64,000 nucleotides of DNA from positions 3,038,001 through 3,102,000 of the forward strand of contig NZ_LN850107.1 of the NCBI RefSeq assembly GCF_900070365.1. The letters run 5' to 3'. This stretch comes from Alloactinosynnema sp. L-07 (GTDB taxonomy: Bacteria > Actinomycetota > Actinomycetes > Mycobacteriales > Pseudonocardiaceae). This document shows positions 56,626 to 64,000 of the stretch, in pieces; positions within the stretch are counted from its first letter, which is position 1, and every line of letters starts with the position of its first letter. The position numbers and the translations under genes were made by a program. A model generated the notes under the pieces. It saw only the letters and a program-made list of their open reading frames with translations, made no database searches and was not told where the DNA came from.

Positions 56626-57758
56626 GGTGCGGTGTAGGTCCTTTGATCGGTTCGGTGTTCGGCCAACGCGGCGTGGTCAAGCGAGACGCCCAGGCCGGGG
56701 CCCTCGGGCAGCAGGACATGGGAAGCGTCGAACTCCAGTGGCTGGGCGAGCAGGTCGTGGGAGCGGATGTGGCGGCCGAAGATGTCGCTTGGCCACACGC
56801 AGGACCGAGCCGCGGCGGCCGAGTGCACGTAGGCGGCCTCCAGGACACCCAGGTCGATCTCCGAGCCGTGCCAGCACGGCAGCCCGGCGACGTCGGCGAT
56901 GTGGTCGAGCCGCTGGAAGTCGGCCAGTCCGGCGTTGAAGTTGAAGCCGTCGACCTCGTGGCCGCGCACCGCGGTGATCGCGTCCTCGATCCGGTTGCCC
57001 AGCACCGGGTACGGCAGCGCGACGTGCCGCACGATCGGCACCGGGCTGGTCCGGCGCAGGTCGGCGTACTCGGCGCGCATCCAGTGCGGGATCGGGTCCT
57101 CCAGGCACAGCACGTTGCCGACCTCGGCCAGGGCGACGGCCAGCCTGCGGGTCTCATACGGGCGCTCGAACCGCTCGTTCGGGTCGAAGATCACCCGCAT
57201 CCCCGGCGCCTCGGCTGCCACGGCGGACGCCCAGGCGACGATGTCGTCGTCGAGCGCGCACTTGAACTTCAGGCAGGTGAACCCCAGCCCCGCGTAGCGC
57301 TTGGCCAGCGCTCCGACCTCGTCGTCGCGCCGGTGCCCGGTCCACGCGCCCACCGCGACCCGGTCGCGCACCGGTCCGCCGAGCAGGTCCACCACGCGCA
57401 GCCCGTGCAGCTTCGCGAACGCGTCCCAGATCGCGATCTCGAACCCGTCGTGCTCGCGCACCTTGGCGAACGGCAGATCCTGGCGGCACAGCGCGCGGAG
57501 GTCCCGGCCGAGCAGGGTCGCCGAGATCCCCTCCACGGTGAGCCAGTCGTGCCCCCGGTACAGCTCGCCGAGGCCGACGGTGCCGTCGGAGAGCTCCAGC
57601 TCGATGACCACTTTGGGCAGTTCGTCGAACTGCACGGTCCAGCTTTTGCCGCCACGGACCGGGATCTTGTGCAGCGGCTTGTCCAACCCGAGTGACTCGA
57701 TCGAACCGGGGTTGGCCCGGACGACGACCTCGGTAGCGGTGACTCGGACGATCTTCAC
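56622..57758 (-). CDS. Enolase-superfamily dehydratase or racemase
   Basis: 378 residues from GTG 57758 (GAGGGG upstream); a GTG 54 bases upstream is a weaker alternative. It has the MR/MLE two-domain architecture: capping domain (about 1-120) and barrel (about 130-360). Lys164 and Lys166 (CLKFKCAL), Asp192 (IFDPNE) and Glu220 (CLEDP) fit the acid-base and metal sites. The third metal ligand is not obvious: the expected position reads VDGFNFNAG. The substrate is a carboxylate whose alpha proton is removed; it could be a sugar acid or a chorismate-like compound. The SnoaL-like gene follows with a 4-base overlap. Confidence 0.87.
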   Translation of the reverse strand: MKIVRVTATEVVVRANPGSIESLGLDKPLHKIPVRGGKSWTVQFDELPKVVIELELSDGTVGLGELYRGHDWLTVEGISATLLGRDLRALCRQDLPFAKVREHDGFEIAIWDAFAKLHGLRVVDLLGGPVRDRVAVGAWTGHRRDDEVGALAKRYAGLGFTCLKFKCALDDDIVAWASAVAAEAPGMRVIFDPNERFERPYETRRLAVALAEVGNVLCLEDPIPHWMRAEYADLRRTSPVPIVRHVALPYPVLGNRIEDAITAVRGHEVDGFNFNAGLADFQRLDHIADVAGLPCWHGSEIDLGVLEAAYVHSAAAARSCVWPSDIFGRHIRSHDLLAQPLEFDASHVLLPEGPGLGVSLDHAALAEHRTDQRTYTAP

Positions 57759-57848
57759 CCTGATCCCCTCCACGACGAGACGCTCGACCCCACCGTAGCC
57801 AGGTGCACCCAAATTGGTCCAGACATTTCGGAACCGGAGACACGACGG

Positions 57849-57876
57849 CGGCCCGCAGGCTTTCGCCTGCGGGCCG
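57849..57876 (-). terminator. Terminator hairpin after the Old Yellow Enzyme gene
   Basis: CGGCCCGCAGGC pairs perfectly with GCCTGCGGGCCG around TTTC, 20 bases beyond the stop. It is a strong 12-bp terminator stem. Confidence 0.85.
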
Positions 57877-57896
57877 CTGGTTCGAGTGACAACGCG

Positions 57897-58970
57897 TCAG
57901 TTCAGCGTCGGATAGTCGGTGAAGCCGCGGTGATCGCCACCATAGAAGGTGTCGGGGTCGGGGGTGTTGAACGGGCCGCCCGCGGCCAGGCGCTCGGGCA
58001 GGTCGGGGTTGGCCAGATACAGCGAGCCGAAGGTGATGACGTCGGCGGTGCCGTCCTCGACCAGGGTCAGGTCCTCCAGGCCGGTCGGACGTCCGGCGGT
58101 GAAGGGGTTGAGCAGCAGCGGGCCCGCCCAGTCCTTGCGCAGCCGCAGGGTCAGGTCCCGGACCGGGGGCAGCGCCTCGACCAGGTGCAGGTAGGCCAGG
58201 CCGAGCGGGTTGAGCGCCTCGATCAAGGCCGGGTAGACGTCGGCGTAGTCGTCGTCGACGATGTCGTTGTAGGGGTTGCCCGGGGAGAGCCGCAGCGCGG
58301 TGCGGTCGGGGCCGATGGCCTCGGCGACGGCGCGGGCCACCTCGACGGCGAAGCGGATCCGACCCTCGGTCGACCCGCCCCACGCGTCGGTGCGCTGGTT
58401 GGTGTTGTTGGCCAGGAACTGGTGGATCAGGTACCCGTTGGCCCCGTGCAGCTCCACGCCGTCGAAGCCCGCCTCGATGGCGTTGCGGGCGGCGGCGGCG
58501 AAGTCGGCGATGGTCTCGGCGATCTCGGCGTCGGCCAACTCGGCCGGGGTGACGAAGTCGTGCATGCCCGCGCCGGTGAACACCTGGCCGTTGGCGGCCA
58601 CGGCGGAGACACCCACCGGCGTCAGTTCGCCGGGCAGCAGCGTCGGGTGGCCGATCCGGCCGGTGTGCATGATCTGGGCGAAGATCACCCCGCCCTTGGC
58701 GTGCACCGCGTCGGTGACCGCGCGCCAGGCGGCGACCTGCTCGGCGGAGTGCAGGCCGGGGGTGTTCGGGTAGCCCTGTCCGACCACCGAGGGCTGTGTG
58801 CCCTCGGTGATGATCAGGCCCGCGCCCGCGCGCTGGGCGTAGTACTCGGCGACCTCGTCGGTCGGGCTGCCACCGGGGCCGTAGGCGCGGTTGCGGGTCA
58901 TCGGTGCCATGCCGATTCGGTTGCGCAGCGTGGTGCCGCCAAGGGTGATGGGGTCGAACGCGGTGGTCAT
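57897..58970 (-). CDS. Old Yellow Enzyme-type alkene reductase
   Basis: 357 residues. FMN-barrel motifs: [14 protein letters not shown], the [15 protein letters not shown] segment, and the substrate His/Asn pair in [13 protein letters not shown] (about 175-185). A C-terminal [14 protein letters not shown] end is typical of NemA/OYE/alkene reductases, which reduce activated C=C bonds with NADPH. It diverges from a MarR gene across a 133-bp gap with a 22-bp palindrome. Such pairs often respond to electrophiles or quinones. ATG 58970 is preceded by GAGGG. Confidence 0.94.
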   Translation of the reverse strand: MTTAFDPITLGGTTLRNRIGMAPMTRNRAYGPGGSPTDEVAEYYAQRAGAGLIITEGTQPSVVGQGYPNTPGLHSAEQVAAWRAVTDAVHAKGGVIFAQIMHTGRIGHPTLLPGELTPVGVSAVAANGQVFTGAGMHDFVTPAELADAEIAETIADFAAAARNAIEAGFDGVELHGANGYLIHQFLANNTNQRTDAWGGSTEGRIRFAVEVARAVAEAIGPDRTALRLSPGNPYNDIVDDDYADVYPALIEALNPLGLAYLHLVEALPPVRDLTLRLRKDWAGPLLLNPFTAGRPTGLEDLTLVEDGTADVITFGSLYLANPDLPERLAAGGPFNTPDPDTFYGGDHRGFTDYPTLN

Positions 58971-58999
58971 CGGAAGCCCTCCGGGACGTCGATCGAGCT

Positions 59000-59021
59000 A
59001 TTACTTGCTCGAACAGGTAAT
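59000..59021. promoter_or_regulatory. Palindrome in OYE/MarR divergent promoter, MarR operator
   Basis: ATTACTTG and CAGGTAAT are inverted arms (7 of 8 pairs) around the 6-base centre CTCGAA. MarR proteins bind such 20-22 bp palindromes in divergent promoters and release them when a ligand binds. It lies 29 bases upstream of the OYE start. Confidence 0.7.
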
Positions 59022-59103
59022 CCTCGGGAGGTATTTCACGGCCGCCTGTGACCAGCGCCACAGTCCGTCCACGGAAGGTACGGTGACGGCGAAGGAGGCG
59101 GAG

Positions 59104-59604
59104 ATGTCGACCGACGAGTGGGAACCCTGCGACCTGCCGCCCGGCGGGCTGCGCATGATCCAGGAGTGCGGGCCGGTCAGCCACGCGGTGTTCCGGCTCA
59201 GCCGCCTGCACAACCTGGTCGCCGCGCAGATTCTGCGAGAGACCGGGCTCTACCGCGGCCAGGAGGTGCTGATGATGCACCTGTGGGAGACCGGGCCGCA
59301 GCGGCAGGTCGACCTGCTCAAGGCCACCGACACCGACGCGGCCACCATGACCCGCAGCATCCGCAGGCTGGAGCAGGCCGGGTTCGTCACCACCGAGCGG
59401 TCCACAGAGGACCGGCGAGCGGTCATCGTCGCGCCGACCGAGGCCAGTTGCGCCCTGCGCGACCGGGTCACGCAGGTATGGCGCGACCTGGAACACGCCA
59501 CCGTGGCCGACCTGGACGACGCCGAGGTCGCCACCGCCCTGCGCGCCCTACGAACCCTCGAACGCAACCTGCTGCGCCGCTGCGAGTCGGACTGTGATCT
59601 CTAG
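59104..59604 (+). CDS. MarR-family transcriptional regulator
   Basis: 166 residues from ATG 59104 (AAGGAGG upstream). The winged helix covers about 50-125: GLYRGQEVLMMHLWETGPQR, QVDLLKATDTDAATMTRSIR, RLEQAGFVTTERSTEDRRAV. A dimerisation helix pair frames it. It should repress the OYE gene and itself through the palindrome at 59000-59021. Cys residues are present at both ends (residues 8, 119 and near the C-terminus), so redox sensing is possible but unproven. Confidence 0.93.
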   Translation: MSTDEWEPCDLPPGGLRMIQECGPVSHAVFRLSRLHNLVAAQILRETGLYRGQEVLMMHLWETGPQRQVDLLKATDTDAATMTRSIRRLEQAGFVTTERSTEDRRAVIVAPTEASCALRDRVTQVWRDLEHATVADLDDAEVATALRALRTLERNLLRRCESDCDL

Positions 59605-59693
59605 GCACTGATCCCATTCCGCCTCCACGCCCCCGCGCCGCCGACTACGCTCCGATCCAACGTTTAGCGAAATGTCACTCGAATCGGGGGTAC

Positions 59694-60149
59694 ATGGACG
59701 GCGACATCCTCGAACCGGACGGCGCCCGCGAGCGCTTGACCGCCTGGAAGGACCGCATCGACAGGCTCGCGGCCGACACCCAGGCGATGAGCGAGCGCCT
59801 GCAGGCCGTGCGGATCAGCGAGAGCGACCCGACCGGGCTGGCCGAGATCACGATCGACTCGACCGGCGCGCTGGTGGACCTGAAGCTGACCGACCGAATC
59901 CACCGGGTGGCCCCGTCCGTGGTCGCCCAGACGATCATGGCCACACTCGGCGCGGCGCGGAACAAGCTGGCCGACCGGTCCCAAGAGATCATCGCGGACA
60001 CCGTCGGCGCCGAGTCGCCCGCGGGCAAGGCGATCGCCGAGCGCGTCGGGCGACAGCTGCGGGGCGACGCGGCTCCGGCGGCCGCAGCCGACGGTGACGG
60101 CGAAGACGACGAGGACTTCGACATCCGCACGAAGTTCGAGCGGCGCTGA
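59694..60149 (+). CDS. YbaB/EbfC-family protein, first gene of toxin cassette
   Basis: 151 residues. A YbaB/EbfC domain (about 10-105) reads RERLTAWKDRIDRLAADTQA, then ITIDSTGALVDLKLTDRIH with the helix SVVAQTIMATLGAARNKLA. The acidic tail GDGEDDEDFDIRTKFERR is disordered. In actinobacteria YbaB-like proteins often stand at the head of ESX/toxin cassettes, unlike the nucleoid-associated E. coli paralogue. The next gene starts two bases after its stop, so the cassette is transcribed as one unit. Confidence 0.88.
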   Translation: MDGDILEPDGARERLTAWKDRIDRLAADTQAMSERLQAVRISESDPTGLAEITIDSTGALVDLKLTDRIHRVAPSVVAQTIMATLGAARNKLADRSQEIIADTVGAESPAGKAIAERVGRQLRGDAAPAAAADGDGEDDEDFDIRTKFERR

Positions 60150-60151
60150 GC

Positions 60152-60466
60152 ATGGGCGACGGATACGACGTCGAGGTCGAGCAGTTGCGCGCGCACGCGA
60201 CCAACGTGGCCGCCATCCAGGCGCGGTTCGCCGCGGTGAAGGCGGCCAGCTCGCACATCGCGCAGGACGACCAGGCCTACGGGCTGCTGTGCGGGTGGAT
60301 CTCCGGGGTGCTGGAGGGCAAGCACGCCAAGCAGGACGAGCTGATCGCCTCCGTCGAGGAGAACCTCACGCTGGTCATGACCGCGCTGCGCGACAGCGCC
60401 ACCGAGTACGAGGCCATCGAGGAAGCGAACGCGACCATGATCGACAACGCTGGCGGGGCGCGATGA
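60152..60466 (+). CDS. EspC-like ESX secretion-associated protein
   Basis: 104 residues. It matches the ESX-1 secretion-associated EspC-type family: VEQLRAHATNVAAIQARFAA, DDQAYGLLCGWISGVLEGKH and ALRDSATEYEAIEEANATM. This is a helical hairpin protein of about 100 residues, similar to WXG100 substrates. In mycobacteria such proteins are co-secreted with their partners. Here it follows YbaB by two bases and overlaps the WXG-like gene by four. No Sec signal. It probably forms a complex with the following proteins and directs the toxin to a type VII system. Confidence 0.85.
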   Translation: MGDGYDVEVEQLRAHATNVAAIQARFAAVKAASSHIAQDDQAYGLLCGWISGVLEGKHAKQDELIASVEENLTLVMTALRDSATEYEAIEEANATMIDNAGGAR

Positions 60467-61164
60467 CCGGCGACTCGCTCGTCGCCCCGGTCGAGTCCTC
60501 CCGCGAGGCGTGGACCGGCTCCGGCCTCGCCGACAGCATCGAGGGCCTGGTCGACGCGATCAAGACCGAGGGCTGGGTCGACGACGCGCTGGCGGGCGCG
60601 ACGCTCGGGGTCGAGGTCGCCGCCACGGTGATGGACCCGATCAGCGCGCTGCTGGCCAACGGCCTCGGCTGGGCCATGGAGTACTTCGACCCGCTGCGGG
60701 AGATGCTCGACGAGCTGACCGGCAAACCGGATGTGGTCAGGTCCCACGCCGCGACCTGGAACAACATGGCCACCGAGCTGCACGCCATGTCCGCCGAACT
60801 CGGCACCCACCTTGCCGACGACCTGCCCGAATGGCACGGCGAGGCCGCGGACGCCTACCGCGCCCTGATGGTCAACAACGTCGACGCCATCGGTGGCCTC
60901 GCCGCGATCTCGGCGGCGCTGGCGGCGGCCACCGAGGGCGCGGGCGGGCTGGTCGAGCTGACCCGCGAGATCGTCCGCGACCTGATCGCCGACCTGGTGG
61001 CCAGGGTGATCGTGTGGGCGGTCGAGGCCATCTTCGTGGTGACGATCCCGGTGATCGCCGCGCAGATCGTCGCCGCGGTGGTCAAGTGGGCCGGTCGCAT
61101 CCTCACCTACACCATGGGTCTGATCAGCAGCCTGACCAACCTCACGAAGCTCCTGAACGGATAA
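60463..61164 (+). CDS. WXG100/PPE-like protein of the toxin cassette
   Basis: 233 residues from ATG 60463. A central helical pair (about 85-165) contains WHG at 124-126 in DDLPEWHGEAADAYRALMVN, a WXG variant at the hairpin turn. Before it lie an amphipathic helix and WAMEYFDPLREMLDELTGKP. A hydrophobic C-terminal stretch (about 175-225, VIVWAVEAIFVVTIPVIAAQ) resembles the membrane-embedded part of large ESX substrates. It is likely the carrier domain for the separately encoded EndoU toxin. The toxin gene starts eight bases downstream. Confidence 0.82.
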   Translation: MTGDSLVAPVESSREAWTGSGLADSIEGLVDAIKTEGWVDDALAGATLGVEVAATVMDPISALLANGLGWAMEYFDPLREMLDELTGKPDVVRSHAATWNNMATELHAMSAELGTHLADDLPEWHGEAADAYRALMVNNVDAIGGLAAISAALAAATEGAGGLVELTREIVRDLIADLVARVIVWAVEAIFVVTIPVIAAQIVAAVVKWAGRILTYTMGLISSLTNLTKLLNG

Positions 61165-61171
61165 AGCGTTC

Positions 61172-61930
61172 ATGGCACCCAAGAAACCTCCCGGCGGCAG
61201 CGGCAACACCCCCGGCGGCAATGGCAAACCCGCCCAGTCCCACGGCAGCATCAACGCCGCGGGCGGCATCACCAGCGCCCAATCGGCCACGGCCCAGGCC
61301 GCCCAGGCGGGCAAGCCGGGCGGCGGCGGGAACGGCCAGCAGTCCACCACACCCAACTCGAACAATCCGCAGCCGCCCAAGCCGATCCAGCCCCCCACCG
61401 CCAACGACATCCGCCACAGCGACGCCTCCCGCGAGCACATCGTCGCGGGCGACGGGGGCAGGCAGGGCGGCCACCTCGCGGGCACCGGCTTCTCGAAGAA
61501 GACCGAGTTCCCCAAGAGCTGGGACCAGCCAAAGATCCTGGACGCCGCCTATCAGGTCACCCAGCAGGGCCCACCCGCGAAGGGCCCGTACCTGACCAAG
61601 GACGCCGACGGCCAACCGGCCTGGGCCTACGACTACACAGGCCGCGTGGACGGCGTCGAAGTAAAGACAACGGTCCTGGCCAACGGCGAGATCCGCACCG
61701 CCTACCCACCCAACGGCGCCGACCCCGGTGTGATCTCCAACCCGTCGGCGCCCAACCCCGCCCCGCCAGGAATCCCCCAGGCCAACCCGCCCCGATACAG
61801 TCACCCCGACGCGGGCGGCGACGGCAGCTGGACGTGGGAGGGCCCCAAGGGCGGCAAGATCATCAGAGTCGTCCAAGACGCCCAGGGCAACGTCACCACG
61901 ACAGTGCTCGGTGACTACAAGAAGAAGTGA
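61172..61930 (+). CDS. EndoU-family ribonuclease toxin
   Basis: 252 residues. A disordered Gly/Pro/Gln-rich linker (1-75) precedes a bacterial EndoU domain (about 80-195): REHIVAGDGGRQGG (His89), HLAGTGFSKKTEFPKSWDQP (His101), and VDGVEVKTTVLANGEIRTAY (Lys and Tyr of the active site). EndoU nucleases cleave RNA, and in contact-dependent toxins they cut tRNA. A C-terminal extension (about 195-252) ends in VVQDAQGNVTTTVLGDYKKK and is not clearly EndoU. The N-terminal linker and carrier neighbours suggest type VII export, but there is no LXG domain. The putative immunity gene follows after five bases. Confidence 0.85.
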   Translation: MAPKKPPGGSGNTPGGNGKPAQSHGSINAAGGITSAQSATAQAAQAGKPGGGGNGQQSTTPNSNNPQPPKPIQPPTANDIRHSDASREHIVAGDGGRQGGHLAGTGFSKKTEFPKSWDQPKILDAAYQVTQQGPPAKGPYLTKDADGQPAWAYDYTGRVDGVEVKTTVLANGEIRTAYPPNGADPGVISNPSAPNPAPPGIPQANPPRYSHPDAGGDGSWTWEGPKGGKIIRVVQDAQGNVTTTVLGDYKKK

Positions 61931-61935
61931 GCGCC

Positions 61936-62529
61936 ATGGATGTGCAGACCTACGCGTCGGTCACCACCGTCTGCGCCCGCCTGGCGGGCCGACTCTCCGA
62001 CGACACCCTTGGCACCGTCCGCGAACACTACGCCGCCGGTGAATGGGACCTGGCCGACGGCACGCTCCTGCTCAACCTGGCCTACGAGGGCGTCGGCATC
62101 ACGCCAGAGGAACAGTCCCTGATCCGCTCCTTCCTCGGCGACCCCGACACCCCGGACCTGCTCAGCGTGCCGGTCATCCCCGAAGCACACCTGACGTATT
62201 CCTTCACCCCCACCGCCCCCACCGGCTCCCCCGACCCGACCCGAGCCGACATCGTCCTGTCCACCGACGCCCCCCGCCACGGCGGCAACCGCCTACGCCG
62301 CACCTGGCGCACCCCCAAAGAAGGCGCCCATGACGGCGCCACCTGGGTATACGTCCTACAGGTAGCCGAGGGCACCGACGAGCTCAAGGCATTCTCAGGC
62401 CTAACGTCACGACTTTGGGTGGCACTACAAGAGAAGTGGGGCCTGGAAGTAGTCGTCGAAGGCACACTCCTGCCGCCCTACCAAGCCGCCGCACTGACCG
62501 CCGCCCGCCAAATCTGGCCCGCTGCCTAA
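61936..62529 (+). CDS. Putative immunity protein for the EndoU toxin
   Basis: 197 residues from ATG 61936 (GAAG-GTGAG upstream; GTG 61927 is possible). No domain is recognised. It begins MDVQTYASVTTVCARLAGRL, is acidic to neutral and has no signal peptide. Its position right after the toxin, with a 5-base gap, and similar size are the usual signs of an immunity gene. Inhibitory binding to EndoU is inference. It ends the cassette; the next gene runs the other way. Confidence 0.6.
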   Translation: MDVQTYASVTTVCARLAGRLSDDTLGTVREHYAAGEWDLADGTLLLNLAYEGVGITPEEQSLIRSFLGDPDTPDLLSVPVIPEAHLTYSFTPTAPTGSPDPTRADIVLSTDAPRHGGNRLRRTWRTPKEGAHDGATWVYVLQVAEGTDELKAFSGLTSRLWVALQEKWGLEVVVEGTLLPPYQAAALTAARQIWPAA

Positions 62530-62620
62530 CAAGCCAGCCTGCTGCCTAATAATTCCGCCCCAACCCAACAAAGCCGCACCCGCCGCCCAAGCAGCATCGG
62601 GTGCAGGTGGGCGATCACGC

Positions 62621-63076
62621 TCAGGTCGACGCCGCAGCCCGTTTGATCGCCGAACGAATGCGACAGTAAGTGCCACAACGGCACACGTTCTCAATGGCGT
62701 CGATATCAGCGTCAGTCGGCTCATCCGTGCGGTCGAGCAAGGCAACCGCGGCCATGATCTGACCAGGCTGACAGAAGCCGCACTGAGCAACGTCCTCATC
62801 AAGCCAAGCCTGCTGCACCGGATGCAGCGTGTCCCCGTCAGCCAAACCCTCAATCGTCGTTACCTTGCGCCCTTGGCATTGCGAGACCGGCACAACGCAC
62901 GGCTGGATCTCAGCACCGTCAAGATGGCTGGTGCACGCCCGACAAGCGCCGACACCGCAGCCATACTTCGGCCCGGTAACGCCAAGGCGCTCACGCAGGA
63001 CCCAGAGCAGCGACGTGTCAGCCGGGGCATCGACGCTGACCTTCTCGCCGTTGACGGTGAACCGGTAGGTGGGCAC
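62621..63076 (-). CDS. [2Fe-2S] subunit of a molybdenum hydroxylase
   Basis: 151 residues from GTG 63076 (GAGGAG upstream). The N-terminal plant-type cluster has Cys residues in [14 protein letters not shown] and the later QPCVV; the second cluster uses [15 protein letters not shown] and [16 protein letters not shown]. That set matches CoxS/IorA subunits that pass electrons from a molybdopterin large subunit. The large-subunit gene starts to the right and ends ten bases before this one, so the two form an operon in which the large subunit is first. Confidence 0.94.
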   Translation of the reverse strand: MPTYRFTVNGEKVSVDAPADTSLLWVLRERLGVTGPKYGCGVGACRACTSHLDGAEIQPCVVPVSQCQGRKVTTIEGLADGDTLHPVQQAWLDEDVAQCGFCQPGQIMAAVALLDRTDEPTDADIDAIENVCRCGTYCRIRSAIKRAAAST

Positions 63077-63086
63077 GTGGGACTCC

Positions 63087-64000
63087 TCAGAAGGCGATCG
63101 GGAAGCTGCGCGGGCGGGTGCCGGTCGCCTTGGCGTAGGCGTTGGCGACCGCGGCCGCCGCGGCGGGGACGCCGAGTTCGCCCGCGCCGCCCGGCTTTCC
63201 GGTGGCGGGCATGACATGCACGTCCAGCCGCGGCGGGGTGTCCTTCTGCCGGGCGTATCGGAAGTCGGCGAAGCTCTTCTCCCGGACGCGCCCGTTGTCG
63301 ATGTGCACCCCGGCGGTCAGCATGGTGCTGATCGCGTCGGTGAGCCCGCCCATCAGCTGCGCCTTGAGCCCGGTCGGGTTGATCGGCAGGCCCACGTCCA
63401 CCGCGACCGTCGCGCGGGTCACCCGCGGCGCGGCCGGGTCGGTGGCGTCGATCTCGACCAGGCAGGCGGTGGCCGACCGGTATTCCTCGTGCACCGCGAC
63501 GCCCTGGGCGTGGCCGGGTGGCAGCGCCCGGCCCCACTCCCCTTCTTTGGCGACCTTCGCCAGCACGTCCCTGGTCCGCCGCGCCTTGAGCACCGACATC
63601 CGGAAGCTCACCGGGTCCTTGCCGAACTTGGCCGCGAGCTGGTCGACGACGATCTCCTCGGCGGTGCGCAGCCCACCGGAGTACACCGAGCGCCAACTTC
63701 CGGTGTGTACCGGGACCGGGACCTCGTTGAGCAGTTGGGTCACCACGCCGAAGTTGTACGGGTTGCTCGCCGACAGGTGGAAGAACATCAGCCCGTCGCC
63801 GGGGCCCAGCACCGCGGCGCCGCTGGCGCTGACCACCTCGCCGAACCCGTGCTTGAAGTCGGTCTCGACACTGGCCATCCGATGCTCGAAGGAGAGCATC
63901 TGCCCCAGCGCGAACGTCGCCCTGATCTTGTGGTGCGACGCGGGCCGCAGCCTGCCGTGGCGCATGTCGTCGGTGCGCGTCCACATCAGCCGCACCGGCC
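63087..64000 (-). CDS. Molybdenum hydroxylase large subunit, partial
   Basis: The window holds the C-terminal 300 or so residues; the N-terminus runs past the right edge, because the first readable residues are [18 protein letters not shown], an internal stretch of the family. The segment has the IorB/CoxL pattern (aldehyde oxidase/xanthine dehydrogenase family), including [20 protein letters not shown] and the end [19 protein letters not shown] with the catalytic Glu. The molybdenum cofactor site in the N-terminal half is not visible. Substrate (isoquinoline, CO, aldehyde) is unknown. It is cotranscribed with the iron-sulfur subunit. Confidence 0.9.
   Translation of the reverse strand, partial: PVRLMWTRTDDMRHGRLRPASHHKIRATFALGQMLSFEHRMASVETDFKHGFGEVVSASGAAVLGPGDGLMFFHLSASNPYNFGVVTQLLNEVPVPVHTGSWRSVYSGGLRTAEEIVVDQLAAKFGKDPVSFRMSVLKARRTRDVLAKVAKEGEWGRALPPGHAQGVAVHEEYRSATACLVEIDATDPAAPRVTRATVAVDVGLPINPTGLKAQLMGGLTDAISTMLTAGVHIDNGRVREKSFADFRYARQKDTPPRLDVHVMPATGKPGGAGELGVPAAAAAVANAYAKATGTRPRSFPIAF

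Overview
The window is high-GC actinomycete chromosome. The gene families point to the order Pseudonocardiales (Actinokineospora/Saccharothrix/Lentzea-like): a conservon signalling operon, a MsiK-type sugar ATPase, an AfsR/SARP regulator, a cobalamin-riboswitch-controlled class Ia ribonucleotide reductase, an EspC-like secretion substrate, and frequent GTG/TTG starts. I place it only to order level and by inference.

Layout. 0.5-3.5 kb holds a universal stress protein, an HSL-type esterase divergent from a TetR regulator, and a small membrane protein. 3.9-7.5 kb is a conservon operon (kinase-like CvnA, roadblock CvnB, DUF742 CvnC, GTPase CvnD) followed by a GAF protein. 7.5-8.8 kb is an acyl-CoA dehydrogenase. 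9.2-24.5 kb is a complete starch/maltodextrin locus: secreted CBM20 alpha-amylase, intracellular GH13 glucosidase, LacI regulator, MsiK ATPase, binding lipoprotein, two permeases, and a 1904-residue secreted enzyme joining an alpha-amylase to a pullulanase. CTTGCAG-type motifs lie in both divergent promoter regions.

24.6-26.6 kb holds a VOC protein and a sigma factor with a long C-terminal extension. 26.7-35.7 kb is a cobalamin-controlled block. One riboswitch precedes a peptide/nickel-family ABC importer and a second precedes nrdA-nrdB. Two tRNA genes (Cys, Arg) follow on the minus strand. 36-45.4 kb holds a small Cys-rich ORF, a DnaQ-like exonuclease, a two-component system, a secreted beta-propeller protein with an ankyrin lipoprotein, a STAS protein and an AfsR-type regulator. 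45.3-55.4 kb is a pair of giant secreted proteins, an RHS/YD-repeat protein with a C-terminal tip and a DNRLRE/LamG protein. 56.1-59.6 kb holds a SnoaL-like protein with an enolase-superfamily enzyme, and an Old Yellow Enzyme divergent from MarR. 59.7-62.5 kb is a compact YbaB / EspC-like / WXG-like / EndoU toxin / putative immunity cassette. The right edge carries a CoxS-type iron-sulfur subunit and the 3' part of a molybdenum hydroxylase large subunit.

The most unusual feature is not a gene. Three intergenic copies (16757-16844, 55732-55819, 55938-56027) share one fold: a 27-28 bp perfect or near-perfect stem closed by a 34-nt core that divides with no leftover base into three adjacent mini-hairpins. 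The arm sequences differ between copies but remain complementary, and one apical base pair also covaries, so structure appears to be under selection. I do not recognise this family.
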